Source: Conyzicola nivalis_A | Lineage (GTDB): Bacteria; Actinomycetota; Actinomycetes; Actinomycetales; Microbacteriaceae | NCBI RefSeq assembly: GCF_040548875.1 | Contig: NZ_JBEPSJ010000006.1 | Location: 1 to 64,000 of the forward strand | Reading direction: 5' to 3' | Length of the DNA stretch: 64,000 nt | Shown here: piece after piece, positions 51,632-59,740 of the stretch | Numbering within the stretch: the first letter of the stretch is position 1 | Layout: every line of letters starts with the position of its first letter | Translations under genes and position numbers: made by a program | The notes under the pieces: model-generated | Told to the model about the DNA's origin: nothing | The model's input: the letters and a program-made list of their open reading frames with translations, nothing else | Databases searched by the model: none

Positions 51632-52860
51632 GCCTCGACGAGCCCGAGTTCCGCGCCATCCAGCGGCGCTCGGTCGCTCTGCTCAGCACCGGCCAGGTGC
51701 TCGGCGGCCTCGGGCTCGGCGCCGGCCTCTCGCTCGGAGCGATAATCGCCGCATCGCTCTCCGGGTCGCCGGCGTGGAGCGGCATGGCCGCCACGATGAG
51801 CACCCTCGGCGCCGCAGCGGCGGCGATCCCGCTCGCGCGGCTGGCACGCGGCCGCGGCCGCCGCGTCGCCCTCACGGTGGGGGCGCTCGTCGCCGCCCTC
51901 GGCGCGGTGCTCACCATCGTCAGCGTCGTCGTCGCCTCCTTCGTGCTCCTGCTCGTCGGGCTCGCCATGCTCGGCAGCGGCGCCGCGGTCGGACTCCAGT
52001 CGCGGTTCGCCGCCACCGACCTCGCCGGCGACAGGCACCGGGCCCGCGACCTGTCCATCGTCGTGTGGGCCACATCGATCGGCGCGGTCGTCGGACCGAA
52101 CCTCGTCGGACCGGGAGAGCTGCTGGGAAGCTCCATAGGTCTTCCGCCGCTCGCCGGCTCGTTCGTCTTCACCGTCGTCGCCCAGATCGCGGCCGCCGTC
52201 GTCTACGTCGTCGGCCTGCGTCCCGACCCGCTGCTGACGCGACAGACTCTGGATGCCGCGCCCGCCGGCCCCTCGTCGCAGGCACCGGTGCTCGGCCGAC
52301 CCCGGTACGCCACCTACGGGATCGCCGCTACGGCCATCAGCCACGCGGTGATGGTGTCGGTGATGTCGATGACTCCCGTGCACCTGAGCAGCCACGGGGC
52401 ATCCATCACCATCATCGGCCTCGTTATCAGCCTGCACATCGCGGGCATGTTCGCGCTGTCGCCGGTCTTCGGTTCCCTCGCCGACCGCATCGGCCGCATC
52501 CAGGTCATCCTTATCGGACAGGGCATCTTCGTCGCAGCGCTCGCCACCGTCGCGCTCGGCGCGGAGAGCGAGCAGGGCGCCGTCGTCGGCCTGATCCTGC
52601 TCGGGCTCGGCTGGAGCGCGTCGACCGTCGCCGGCTCGGCCCTCGTCGCGGAGTCGGTCGGGGCCGACCGCCGGGCGGTGATCCAGGGCCGCAGCGACCT
52701 CGCCATGAACAGCGCGGGCGCGCTCGGCGGAGCGCTCGCCGGACCCGTGCTCGTGCTCTTCGGCTACTCCGGGCTCGCGGTGGTCGCCAGCGTGCTGGTG
52801 GCCGTCGTGCTCGGACTGACCGCGCGGCTGTACAACGGCGCGCGGCCGCTGCCCGCGTGA
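51628..52860 (+). CDS. MFS transporter
   Basis: A 410-residue protein with about twelve helices. It shows a short basic loop after helix 2 (PLARLARGRGRRVAL), GLQSRFAATDLAGDRHRARDLS between helices 4 and 5, and the second-half motif GSLADRIGRIQVI. This pattern is common in unassigned actinobacterial MFS proteins near gltX. GTG start overlaps the FAH-family stop; the substrate is unknown. Confidence 0.88.
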   Translation: MSLDEPEFRAIQRRSVALLSTGQVLGGLGLGAGLSLGAIIAASLSGSPAWSGMAATMSTLGAAAAAIPLARLARGRGRRVALTVGALVAALGAVLTIVSVVVASFVLLLVGLAMLGSGAAVGLQSRFAATDLAGDRHRARDLSIVVWATSIGAVVGPNLVGPGELLGSSIGLPPLAGSFVFTVVAQIAAAVVYVVGLRPDPLLTRQTLDAAPAGPSSQAPVLGRPRYATYGIAATAISHAVMVSVMSMTPVHLSSHGASITIIGLVISLHIAGMFALSPVFGSLADRIGRIQVILIGQGIFVAALATVALGAESEQGAVVGLILLGLGWSASTVAGSALVAESVGADRRAVIQGRSDLAMNSAGALGGALAGPVLVLFGYSGLAVVASVLVAVVLGLTARLYNGARPLPA

Positions 52861-52895
52861 GGCAGACCCCCGCCCGCCGGCGCATCCGCTGCCGA

Positions 52896-52901
52896 TAGGA
52901 T
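52896..52901 (+). promoter_or_regulatory. Putative -10 element of gltX
   Basis: TAGGAT lies eight bases before the gltX ATG, with no ribosome site between; another likely leaderless start. Confidence 0.45.
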
Positions 52902-52909
52902 TACAGGCA

Positions 52910-54385
52910 ATGTCTGCTCCCTTCTCCACCGCTGCCGGTGCCGATGTTCGCGTGCGGTTCTGCCCGTCGCCAACCGGCACCCCCCATGTCGGTCTCATCC
53001 GCACCGCCCTCTTCAACTGGGCCTACGCCCGCCACACCGGCGGCAAGCTCGTGTTCCGCATCGAGGACACCGACGCGGCCCGCGACAGCGAGGAGAGCTA
53101 TCTCCAGCTGCTCGACGCGCTGCGCTGGCTGAACCTCGACTGGGACGAGGGCGTGGAGACCGGCGGCCCGCACGAGCCGTACCGGCAGTCGCTGCGCACC
53201 GACATCTACCTCGGTGTGATCGAGAAGCTCAAGGCCAGCGGACACCTCTACGAGAGCTTCGCCACCGGCGAGGAGATCGAGGCACGCAACGTCGCCGCCG
53301 GTCGCGACCCCAAGCAGGGCTACGACAACTTCGAGCGCGACCTCGGCGCAGAGCAGATCGCCGCATGCAGGGCCGAGGGACGCAGCCCGGCGCTGCGCCT
53401 CAGGGTTCCCGACACCGACCTGAGCTTCGACGACCTGGTGCGCGGCGAGATCACCTTCCCCGCCGGGTCGTTCACCGACTTCGTCGTCGTGCGCCCCAAC
53501 GGCGCCCCGCTGTACACGTTCGTGAACCCCGTGGATGACGCGTTGATGGGCATCACGCACGTGCTGCGCGGCGAGGACCTCCTGTCGAGCACCCCGCGCC
53601 AGATCGCCCTCTACACCGCACTCATCGAGGTCGGGGTGACCGAGTTCATCCCGCGCTTCGGCCACCTGCCCTACGTGATGGGCGAGAACAACAAGAAGCT
53701 CTCGAAGCGCGACCCCGAGTCGAACCTGTTCCACCACCGCGAGCGGGGCTTCATCCCCGAGGGGCTGCTGAACTACCTGTCGCTGCTCGGCTGGTCGCTG
53801 TCGCACGACCGCGACGTGTTCTCGAGCGACGAGATGGTCGCGGCGTTCGACGTCGTCGACGTGAATCCGAACCCCGCGCGCTTCGACCTCAAGAAGGCCG
53901 AGTCGCTCAACGGCGACCACATCCGTCTGCTTACGGTCGACGACCTCGCCGACCGCCTCGTGCCCTACCTCGACGGTCTCGTCTCGACGCCCGAGCAGCA
54001 CGAGCTGCTGCGTCTCGCGACGCCGCTCGTGCAGGAACGCATGCAACTTCTCGGCGAGGCCCATGGCCTCCTCGGCTTCCTGTTCACCGACGACGACGCC
54101 ATCGAGGTCGAGGCCGACGCGATGCCGAAGGACGGCGCCGACGTCGTGCTGGACGCCTCGATCGAGGCGCTCGGCCACGTGCTGAAATGGGACCACGACC
54201 ACATCGAGGCCGCGCTGCGCGTCGCCCTGATCGAGCGACTCGAGCTCAAGCCGCGCGTCGCCTTCGGGCCGCTGCGCTCCGCGATCTCCGGGCGTCGCAT
54301 CAGCCCGCCGCTGTTCGAGTCGATGGAGCTGCTGGGCAAGGACTCCAGCCTGTTCCGTCTCGCGAAGCTGCGGGCCCGGCTGTGA
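52910..54385 (+). CDS. gltX: Glutamyl-tRNA synthetase
   Basis: A 491-residue class I synthetase. The HIGH-type motif is in SPTGTPHVGLIRTALFN, the zinc-free middle has FRIEDTDAARDSEES, and the KMSKS-type loop is NNKKLSKRDPESN. The anticodon-binding domain fills the C-terminus. In actinobacteria, which generally lack GlnRS, this enzyme also charges tRNA-Gln with Glu for GatCAB to amidate; a tRNA-Gln gene lies 1 kb downstream on the same strand. Confidence 0.97.
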   Translation: MSAPFSTAAGADVRVRFCPSPTGTPHVGLIRTALFNWAYARHTGGKLVFRIEDTDAARDSEESYLQLLDALRWLNLDWDEGVETGGPHEPYRQSLRTDIYLGVIEKLKASGHLYESFATGEEIEARNVAAGRDPKQGYDNFERDLGAEQIAACRAEGRSPALRLRVPDTDLSFDDLVRGEITFPAGSFTDFVVVRPNGAPLYTFVNPVDDALMGITHVLRGEDLLSSTPRQIALYTALIEVGVTEFIPRFGHLPYVMGENNKKLSKRDPESNLFHHRERGFIPEGLLNYLSLLGWSLSHDRDVFSSDEMVAAFDVVDVNPNPARFDLKKAESLNGDHIRLLTVDDLADRLVPYLDGLVSTPEQHELLRLATPLVQERMQLLGEAHGLLGFLFTDDDAIEVEADAMPKDGADVVLDASIEALGHVLKWDHDHIEAALRVALIERLELKPRVAFGPLRSAISGRRISPPLFESMELLGKDSSLFRLAKLRARL

Positions 54386-55323
54386 CCCTCGAGGGCGGCC
54401 TCGAGAGCTCTGCGAGCCTCGAGGGTGCTGCGGCCCTCGAGCGCGAGGTCGTCGTCGTCGGCGCCGGCCCCGCCGGCCTGAGCGCCGCCCTCAACCTGGT
54501 GCGCGCCCGTCGTTCGACCCTCGTGCTCGACAGCAACCGTCCGCGCAACGCCGCGACGTTCGCCTCGCACGGGTACGTCAGCCGCGACGGCATCTCGCCG
54601 CTCGAGCTACGCCGTCTCGGACGCGAAGAGCTCGAGGCCTACCCCGAGGCGTCGTTCGCGAAGGCGGTCGTGAGCAATGTGACGCGCATCGACGGCGGTT
54701 TCGCGGTGGCCTATGGCGCATCCGTCGTCACCACCAGCACCATCGTCATCAGCACGGGGCTCACCGAGAAGTTCCCGGCGCTGCCCAGCCTGCGCCAGTT
54801 CTACGGCACGAGCGCCCACAGCTGCGTCGAATGCGACGCCTACGAGTACGCCGACCAGCCGATCGCCCTCATCGGCGAGACCGACGACCTCGCCGCGCGG
54901 GCACTCGTGCTCTCGCAGTGGAGCCGCGACCTGATCGTCTTCACCAACGGCGTGGGTGTCGTGACGCCCGAAGACGAGGCGATGCTGGGGGAGCGGGGCA
55001 TCCGCGTCGAACGGCGCGAGCTGGCGGATGTCGCGGGGGACCGTTCCGGCATCACCGGGGTCGCGCTCGCCGACGGCGAGACCGTGCCGCGGGCGGCCGT
55101 GTTCGTGCGACCCGTCTACGCCCCGAACCTCGCCTACGTGTCTGAACTCGGCCTCGAGTTCGACGCAGACGGCTACCTCGTGGTCGACGGCGGCGGACGC
55201 ACCAGTGTCCCCGGTGTCTACGCCGCGGGCGACTCGACGGCGCCCGGCCCGCAGCAGCTCATCGTGGCGGCCGGGGCAGGCGCGAAGGTGGCTGCGGCGC
55301 TCAATCGAGACATGCTGATCTGA
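54382..55323 (+). CDS. Thioredoxin-reductase-like FAD-dependent oxidoreductase
   Basis: A 313-residue two-domain flavoprotein. FAD motif VVVGAGPAGLSAALNLVRA, a CxxC in HSCVECDAYEYADQP where thioredoxin reductase has its redox pair, and the C-terminal GVYAAGDSTAPGPQQLIVAAG. The NADPH Rossmann motif is degenerate (ALIGETDDLAARA rather than GxGxxA), so the electron donor is uncertain. The first 20 residues are an extra repeat (LEGG, SLEG, ALE). GTG overlaps the gltX stop. Confidence 0.88.
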   Translation: MTLEGGLESSASLEGAAALEREVVVVGAGPAGLSAALNLVRARRSTLVLDSNRPRNAATFASHGYVSRDGISPLELRRLGREELEAYPEASFAKAVVSNVTRIDGGFAVAYGASVVTTSTIVISTGLTEKFPALPSLRQFYGTSAHSCVECDAYEYADQPIALIGETDDLAARALVLSQWSRDLIVFTNGVGVVTPEDEAMLGERGIRVERRELADVAGDRSGITGVALADGETVPRAAVFVRPVYAPNLAYVSELGLEFDADGYLVVDGGGRTSVPGVYAAGDSTAPGPQQLIVAAGAGAKVAAALNRDMLI

Positions 55324-55330
55324 CTCGGTT

Positions 55331-55358
55331 TTTACTCTGGCCGGGTATGGGCTAAAGT
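55331..55358 (+). promoter_or_regulatory. Promoter of tRNA-Gln
   Basis: TTTACT (55331-55336) and TAAAGT (55353-55358) are separated by 16 bases. The tRNA begins 33 bases after the -10 element. Confidence 0.55.
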
Positions 55359-55390
55359 AGACCGTCGGCCCGAGCTTCGGTTTGGGACTG

Positions 55391-55462
55391 TGGGGTATGG
55401 TGTAATTGGCAACACGGAAGATTCTGATTCTTTTGTTCTTGGTTCGAGTCCAGGTACCCCAG
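55391..55462 (+). tRNA. tRNA-Gln (anticodon CTG)
   Basis: A complete cloverleaf of 72 bases: acceptor TGGGGTA/TACCCCA with discriminator G at 55462, D stem GTGT/ACAC, anticodon stem GAAGA/TCTTT with loop TTCTGAT (anticodon CTG at 55424-55426), four-base variable loop and T stem CTTGG/CCAGG with TTCGAGT. CCA is not encoded. Confidence 0.97.
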
Positions 55463-55469
55463 CTGTAGC

Positions 55470-55490
55470 CCCCGCTCAGGCGGGGATTTT
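55470..55490 (+). terminator. Intrinsic terminator of tRNA-Gln
   Basis: CCCCGC (55470-55475) pairs with GCGGGG (55480-55485) around TCAG and is followed by ATTTT. It is the only clear stem plus T-run terminator noticed in the window. Confidence 0.85.
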
Positions 55491-55774
55491 CTGTTAGCTT
55501 CATGCATTTTGATGCTTGTGTTTGGCACTTTTGGCCATATTCGCAACAAGATGTCGTGATTAGCGCGTAGGTAGTGCGGTGTCTCTCCGCGACTCAGTGC
55601 TGAAGCGCCGAGCTGAGCGCGGTTCTTGGTTCGAGTTGAGCTGGGGACACCCTCGCTGTCACCCAGGTGTCGCCGAGGGCCCGAAGCGCTCTGGACGGAC
55701 CTGTCACGGCCTATGGGCCGCGCCTCGCCAGCTTCCGCAGTGACGAGGCGGCCAGCGGCCTCGGGTCTAGATGC
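55491..55774. other. Gene-free region after tRNA-Gln with att-like repeat
   Basis: No coding region I can support. The first 60 bases are clearly lower in GC than their surroundings. It contains the 15-base repeat of the tRNA end at 55622-55636 and marks the change to accessory-type gene content. Confidence 0.5.
55622..55636 (+). repeat. Direct repeat of the tRNA-Gln T-arm (att-like)
   Basis: GTTCTTGGTTCGAGT is identical to 55435-55449, the variable loop and T-arm of tRNA-Gln, the usual core for integrase crossover. The identity ends before the acceptor stem. No integrase gene is in the window, so it could be a remnant of a lost or rearranged element. Confidence 0.5.
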
Positions 55775-56374
55775 CTACTTGGCGAGTGAAGCGGACGCCG
55801 TCGCCGTGTCGACGTTCGCCGCGATGTTCGTCAGAGCGAAGCTGACGGCGGCGTGCTGCCACTCCGCGCTTAGGCTCGAGGTGGCGTCTTCGACGATCTT
55901 GACGGTGTAGCCGTGGTCGGCGGCGTCGCGGATGGTGTGCTCGACGGCCATGTTCGTCCAGGCGCCGACGACGATCAGATCGGTGACGCCGAGGTTGCGC
56001 AGCAGCGTGTTGATCTCGGTGCCGTTGAAGACGCTCATGCGGGTGCGGTCGAGAACGACGTCGCCTGCCTTCGGGGCGAGTTCGTCGACGATGGCCGCGC
56101 CCCAGCTGTCGAACTTGAAGGTGTCGGGGGCGAGCATCTGGAAGATCGGGGCGTTGTCGCCGCCGAGTCCGGGCACCGGGTAGACGACGATGCGGCTGTA
56201 GAACACGGGCGTCGCGCTCGCGCGTGCCGCGTCGAGCAGAGTGCCGACGTTGTCGATCACGTTCTGCGCCTTAGCGTGCTCGGCCGCGCCGAAGCTGGCG
56301 TAGGCGCCTTCGGGATGAACGGTGTCGTTCTGCATGTCGATCACGATGACCGCAGATGTGGGGGTGGTGGTCAT
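55775..56374 (-). CDS. Isochorismatase-fold hydrolase with non-standard active site
   Basis: A 199-residue cysteine-hydrolase-like protein. The first triad residue, Asp, is present in AVIVIDMQND. The usual Lys segment reads DRTRMSVFNGTEI (Arg where Lys is expected), and the nucleophile segment reads GAWTNMAVEHTIRDA, with Ala in the place of Cys. A subgroup of the family keeps this WTNMAVEHT form; its activity is unclear to me. Divergent from a MarR gene with palindromes between them. Confidence 0.88.
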   Translation of the reverse strand: MTTTPTSAVIVIDMQNDTVHPEGAYASFGAAEHAKAQNVIDNVGTLLDAARASATPVFYSRIVVYPVPGLGGDNAPIFQMLAPDTFKFDSWGAAIVDELAPKAGDVVLDRTRMSVFNGTEINTLLRNLGVTDLIVVGAWTNMAVEHTIRDAADHGYTVKIVEDATSSLSAEWQHAAVSFALTNIAANVDTATASASLAK

Positions 56375-56440
56375 GTTCAGATCTCTCTTCGTTGTTCCGA
56401 TTCTCCGATTGCGGGATTCCTTGATGGCAACTATCTTTGC

Positions 56441-56462
56441 GGGAAGTATATTCCCGGGAATA
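56441..56462. promoter_or_regulatory. MarR operator candidate
   Basis: TATTCCCGGGAATA (56449-56462) is a perfect 14-bp palindrome. It overlaps a second dyad, GGGAA-N5-TTCCC (56441-56455). Both lie between the divergent isochorismatase-fold and MarR genes. Confidence 0.6.
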
Positions 56463-56529
56463 GGAATTCGACGGTGTGGGTTGAGCCCTACATAGCTCGG
56501 ACACGACTGAATAGAAAGCAGAGGAACTG

Positions 56530-56973
56530 ATGGCGCGTTTCACCGACATGTTCACCGAATTGGTGCGGGTAGAGATCGAACTCTGGAACGGGCTCGACGC
56601 CCACCTGGTGGCGACTGCGGGCATCACGTTGCCGCAGTTCCAGGCGCTCGACGCCATCCGGGCGAACTCTGGCCAGGCCCGGGTGCAGGACATCTCGCAG
56701 CGCATGGCGATCACGGTCGGCGCGACGAGCAAGGTCGTCGACCGGCTCGAGCGCGACGGTCTCGCCCTGCGCAGCGCGCATCCGACCGACCGCCGCTCGT
56801 CGATCGTCTCACTGACCTCCAAGGGCGCATCCGCCTTGAATATCGCGGATGACGCGGCTGAGAGTCATCTCCGCGAGGAGTTGGGCGGTGTGCTGTCCGA
56901 TGACGATGCGGGGCGTCTCCTTGGCGATCTGGTCTCGCTCAGGGCGCAGTCGCGCGTGGAGGTGGCGAAGTGA
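56530..56973 (+). CDS. MarR-family transcriptional regulator
   Basis: A 147-residue winged-helix regulator: LPQFQALDAIRANSGQARVQDISQ (here shortened in family terms to the wHTH start), AITVGATSKVVDRLERDGLA as recognition helix region and RSAHPTDRRSSIVSLTSKG as wing. GAGGAACTG precedes the ATG. The stop overlaps the quinone oxidoreductase GTG, so the regulator probably controls that gene, itself and the divergent gene. Confidence 0.93.
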   Translation: MARFTDMFTELVRVEIELWNGLDAHLVATAGITLPQFQALDAIRANSGQARVQDISQRMAITVGATSKVVDRLERDGLALRSAHPTDRRSSIVSLTSKGASALNIADDAAESHLREELGGVLSDDDAGRLLGDLVSLRAQSRVEVAK

Positions 56974-57953
56974 CCGCGACGATGCGGGCGGTCGTAATCG
57001 AGCAGCCCGGCGGCCCCGAGGTGCTGCAGGTGAATGATGTGCCGATTCCCGTTCCCGCGCCGGGATGGGTGCTCATCCGCGTCGAGGCATTCGGGTTGAA
57101 CCGTTCCGAGTTGCACTTCCGTTCCGGCGTCGCCTCGACCGGCAGCTTCCCGAGGATCCCCGGCATCGAAGCCGTCGGCACCGTGGGCGAGGCGCCCGGC
57201 GGCGAGTTTCCCGTGGGCACGAAGGTCGCGGCGATGATGGGCGGCATGGGACGTGAGTTCGACGGCGGCTACGCCGAATACGTCTCCGTGCCCGCCGGCA
57301 TCGTGCTGCCGTTCACCAGTTCGCTCGACTGGGACGTGCTCGGGGGAGTCCCTGAGATGCTGCAGACCGCCGCAGGCTCGCTCCGAGTCGGGCTCGAAGC
57401 CGTCGACGGTCAGAGCCTCCTCATCCGGGGCGGCACATCCTCGATCGGTCTCGCCCTGGCGACGCTGGGCTCGATGAGGGGAATGACGGTCATATCGACG
57501 ACCCGCAACCCGGCGAGTGCCGGGTTGCTCGAATCCGCGGGCGCCACCCACGTCGTCATAGACTCGGGCGAGGTCGCAGCCCGAGTGCGCGAACTCGTGC
57601 CCGGTGGCGTCGACGGCGCCGTCGAACTCGTCGGCGTCAACGTCATGCGCGACACTTTGCGCGCCGTGCGCACCGGCGGCACCGTGTGCTTCACCGGCAT
57701 GCTCTCCGATCAGTGGACGATCTCCGAGTTCTACCCGATGGACTGGCTGCCCAACGGAGTGCGCCTCACCGCATACTCGGGCGAGGCCAGCGACTTGACG
57801 CAGGCGGAGCTGCAGGGGTTCGTCGACGCCGTCGCCGCCGGCCATGCGCGTGTGCCGATCGGCCGCACGTTCACGCTCGACGAGATCGTGCAGGCGCACG
57901 CCCTCATGGAGAGCGGCACAGCGGGCGGCAAGATCGTCGTGCTCGCCCGATGA
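56970..57953 (+). CDS. Zinc-free NADPH:quinone oxidoreductase-like protein
   Basis: A 327-residue medium-chain dehydrogenase/reductase. VEAFGLNRSELHFRSG and RIPGIEAVGTVGEAPGGEF give the N-terminal catalytic domain without zinc ligands, and LLIRGGTSSIGLALATLG is the nucleotide-binding loop. Members reduce quinones or alpha,beta-unsaturated carbonyls. Coupled with a MarR regulator, which suggests response to a phenolic or electrophilic signal. Confidence 0.92.
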   Translation: MTATMRAVVIEQPGGPEVLQVNDVPIPVPAPGWVLIRVEAFGLNRSELHFRSGVASTGSFPRIPGIEAVGTVGEAPGGEFPVGTKVAAMMGGMGREFDGGYAEYVSVPAGIVLPFTSSLDWDVLGGVPEMLQTAAGSLRVGLEAVDGQSLLIRGGTSSIGLALATLGSMRGMTVISTTRNPASAGLLESAGATHVVIDSGEVAARVRELVPGGVDGAVELVGVNVMRDTLRAVRTGGTVCFTGMLSDQWTISEFYPMDWLPNGVRLTAYSGEASDLTQAELQGFVDAVAAGHARVPIGRTFTLDEIVQAHALMESGTAGGKIVVLAR

Positions 57954-58022
57954 TCGAGTTCGACAACATCTCGAATAAATACACTCAGCACTGGCGTCAC
58001 CGTACCTCCGGTCATGATGGAC

Positions 58023-58730
58023 TCAGTCATCGTTGTCACCTGCTGAGCGCAGCAAAGTCACCGCATCTTGCGTGTATATGAGGCGCTTCACGATCGTGTA
58101 GCGGTGACGTTGGTAAACACCGTGGAGCACGGACATCACCGCCGCGGTGACAACGCCGGTGAGGATCGCCTGCTGGCCTGTGAATGCCAATACGTCTAAG
58201 GCGAGCGCGATTCCGGCGCCGGCGACGATCGAATTCACGACGGCGACTGCGGTCGACGTCGTGAAGAAGATGTTGCGCCACGAATCGTTCCGTCCTATCT
58301 CGAGCAGTTCGTTCGGCGCCCTCCCCTCGACGGGTCGTGGGAAGTACTCGTCGGCTCCCGGCAGCAGCGTCGAATAGAACCGTCGGATGCGCTGGATAGA
58401 CGCGAGGGCGACAACGTCTTCGAGAGACGTCTCAACCAGCCGCTCGTAGGTGAAGATCCCGAGGAGGAAGACGACCGGGATGATGACTCCGAGGAAGCCG
58501 AACGCGATCGGTGTCTGCGCGAGGAACCCGAAGGCGACCAGCGAGCTCGAGAGGGTCATAAGGTACAGGGAGGCCCTGCTCGAGGACTCGCTGACGGTGA
58601 TGCCGCGCGCGGATTCGAGGACGAAGTGCTCGGTGAGAAGGGCATTGTAGAAGGCGGTCGGCCTGTCCGCCAGCTCGTCAGCTGCCTGCCACGCGTGTGG
58701 AAGGCGCGGCAGCGGGTTCCCATTCGCCAC
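58023..58730 (-). CDS. Unrecognised four-helix membrane protein
   Basis: A 235-residue protein with a cytoplasmic N-terminus (about 55 residues), a helix pair (SLYLMTLSSSLVAFGFLA-like segment near 57 and GFLGVIIPVVFLLGIF), a soluble loop of about 65 residues (ASIQRIRRFYSTLLPGADEY), and a second helix pair (near 160 and 185). The layout resembles unassigned actinobacterial proteins; no function can be given. GTG start at 58730 is preceded by AAGGAG at good spacing. Confidence 0.8.
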   Translation of the reverse strand: MANGNPLPRLPHAWQAADELADRPTAFYNALLTEHFVLESARGITVSESSSRASLYLMTLSSSLVAFGFLAQTPIAFGFLGVIIPVVFLLGIFTYERLVETSLEDVVALASIQRIRRFYSTLLPGADEYFPRPVEGRAPNELLEIGRNDSWRNIFFTTSTAVAVVNSIVAGAGIALALDVLAFTGQQAILTGVVTAAVMSVLHGVYQRHRYTIVKRLIYTQDAVTLLRSAGDNDD

Positions 58731-59030
58731 GGTTTCTCCTTCCGACTCTGGCCGCTGAGGGTACTTGCCGGAGCAAGCCCATCTTGATTCCTCTATTCGA
58801 CTTGGAAGCGGGCGGCGAAGTGCTGGACATTTGTCGAGTCAACGCTCGACGGCCGTCTACCGCCTCCCGGCTGGCGCGCTCATACGCTGATCCCACCGAT
58901 CGGACGGGACCTGAAAGCTGCCGGAAGATCACGCCGCTCTGCCTCGTTCCGCGGCACCAGGTTCCCCCGTCGGGTGCCGCGGTCCTGGGTTCTGTCGCGG
59001 TCCACCGCCCGAAAGTAATGGAGTATCGAA
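58731..59030. other. Gene-free divergent region with two hairpins
   Basis: I see no gene in this 300-base region. GTCGAG-N6-CTCGAC (58833-58850) is a short dyad. CCGCGGCACC (58949-58958) pairs with GGTGCCGCGG (58973-58982) upstream of the MaoC gene and may be an operator or leader stem. Confidence 0.5.
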
Positions 59031-59531
59031 ATGACCTCGCTTGACCTCCCCACCCCCAACACGGACTTCGACCCGCTCGACTTCGCCATCGTCCAACACA
59101 AGACCTTCGAGGACCTCGTCGTCGGCGACACCTTCCGGGCGCCCAGCCGCACCCTCACCGACGCGCACAGCTCGGCGTTCCAGACGGTGTCGGCCGACAA
59201 CCATCCCGTGCACTACGACGCCGTCTGGGCAAAGGCCCACGGACACAGCGCCCCAGTCGTCCACGGGCTGCAGGTGCTCGCGTTCACCGCACCCGGCGCG
59301 ACACTCTTCCCGCACATCATCGGCGAAGTCTTCATCGCCTTCACCGGCCTGTCGGTCGAGTTCACCGGCGAAGTGCACAGCGGAGACACCTTGTACTCGC
59401 AGCTGGTCATCGTCGAACTCGAGTCGAAAGACGGCAAAGGCATCGTCACCACCTCGGTAACCGTCCATAACCAGCGCGGCGAGGTGGTGCTCCGTGGCGA
59501 GCACCAGTACACGCTGAAGCTGACCGCCTAG
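59031..59531 (+). CDS. MaoC-like dehydratase domain protein
   Basis: A 166-residue hot-dog protein. The hydratase-2 motif is DAHSSAFQTVSADNHPVHYD, with the usual Asp/His pair (DNHPVHYD) and HGLQVLAF. Members hydrate enoyl-CoA thioesters, and related acyl dehydratases act in mesaconyl-CoA or fatty acid routes. The ATG follows GGAG. No acyl-CoA genes adjoin it, so the substrate is open. Confidence 0.9.
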   Translation: MTSLDLPTPNTDFDPLDFAIVQHKTFEDLVVGDTFRAPSRTLTDAHSSAFQTVSADNHPVHYDAVWAKAHGHSAPVVHGLQVLAFTAPGATLFPHIIGEVFIAFTGLSVEFTGEVHSGDTLYSQLVIVELESKDGKGIVTTSVTVHNQRGEVVLRGEHQYTLKLTA

Positions 59532-59554
59532 CCGTCGACCGACCGGACCAGGCC

Positions 59555-59737
59555 ATGACGGTTATCGGCGTACCCGCGGCAGGGACTACCAGCGATCACG
59601 TGACCCTCGTGCGCACGATCACCGTGGAACACACCTTGGACTTCATCCTCCACGAGGAACGAACCGTGGTCCGGGTCGGGGCCGACGATGTCCTCGACCT
59701 CACAACGACAAACATCGCCCACAAGATCGCCAGTTAG
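59555..59737 (+). CDS. Small hypothetical protein
   Basis: A 60-residue frame between the MaoC and MFS genes, ending three bases before the MFS ATG. It has no ribosome site and no recognised motif. Tight spacing is the main support; it may be non-coding. Confidence 0.35.
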   Translation: MTVIGVPAAGTTSDHVTLVRTITVEHTLDFILHEERTVVRVGADDVLDLTTTNIAHKIAS

Positions 59738-59740
59738 GCA

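Noticed and set aside
55560..55650. Second tRNA gene suggested by the repeated TTCGAGT loop
   Set aside because: No acceptor, D or anticodon stems can be paired around it; only the 15-base T-arm segment is shared.
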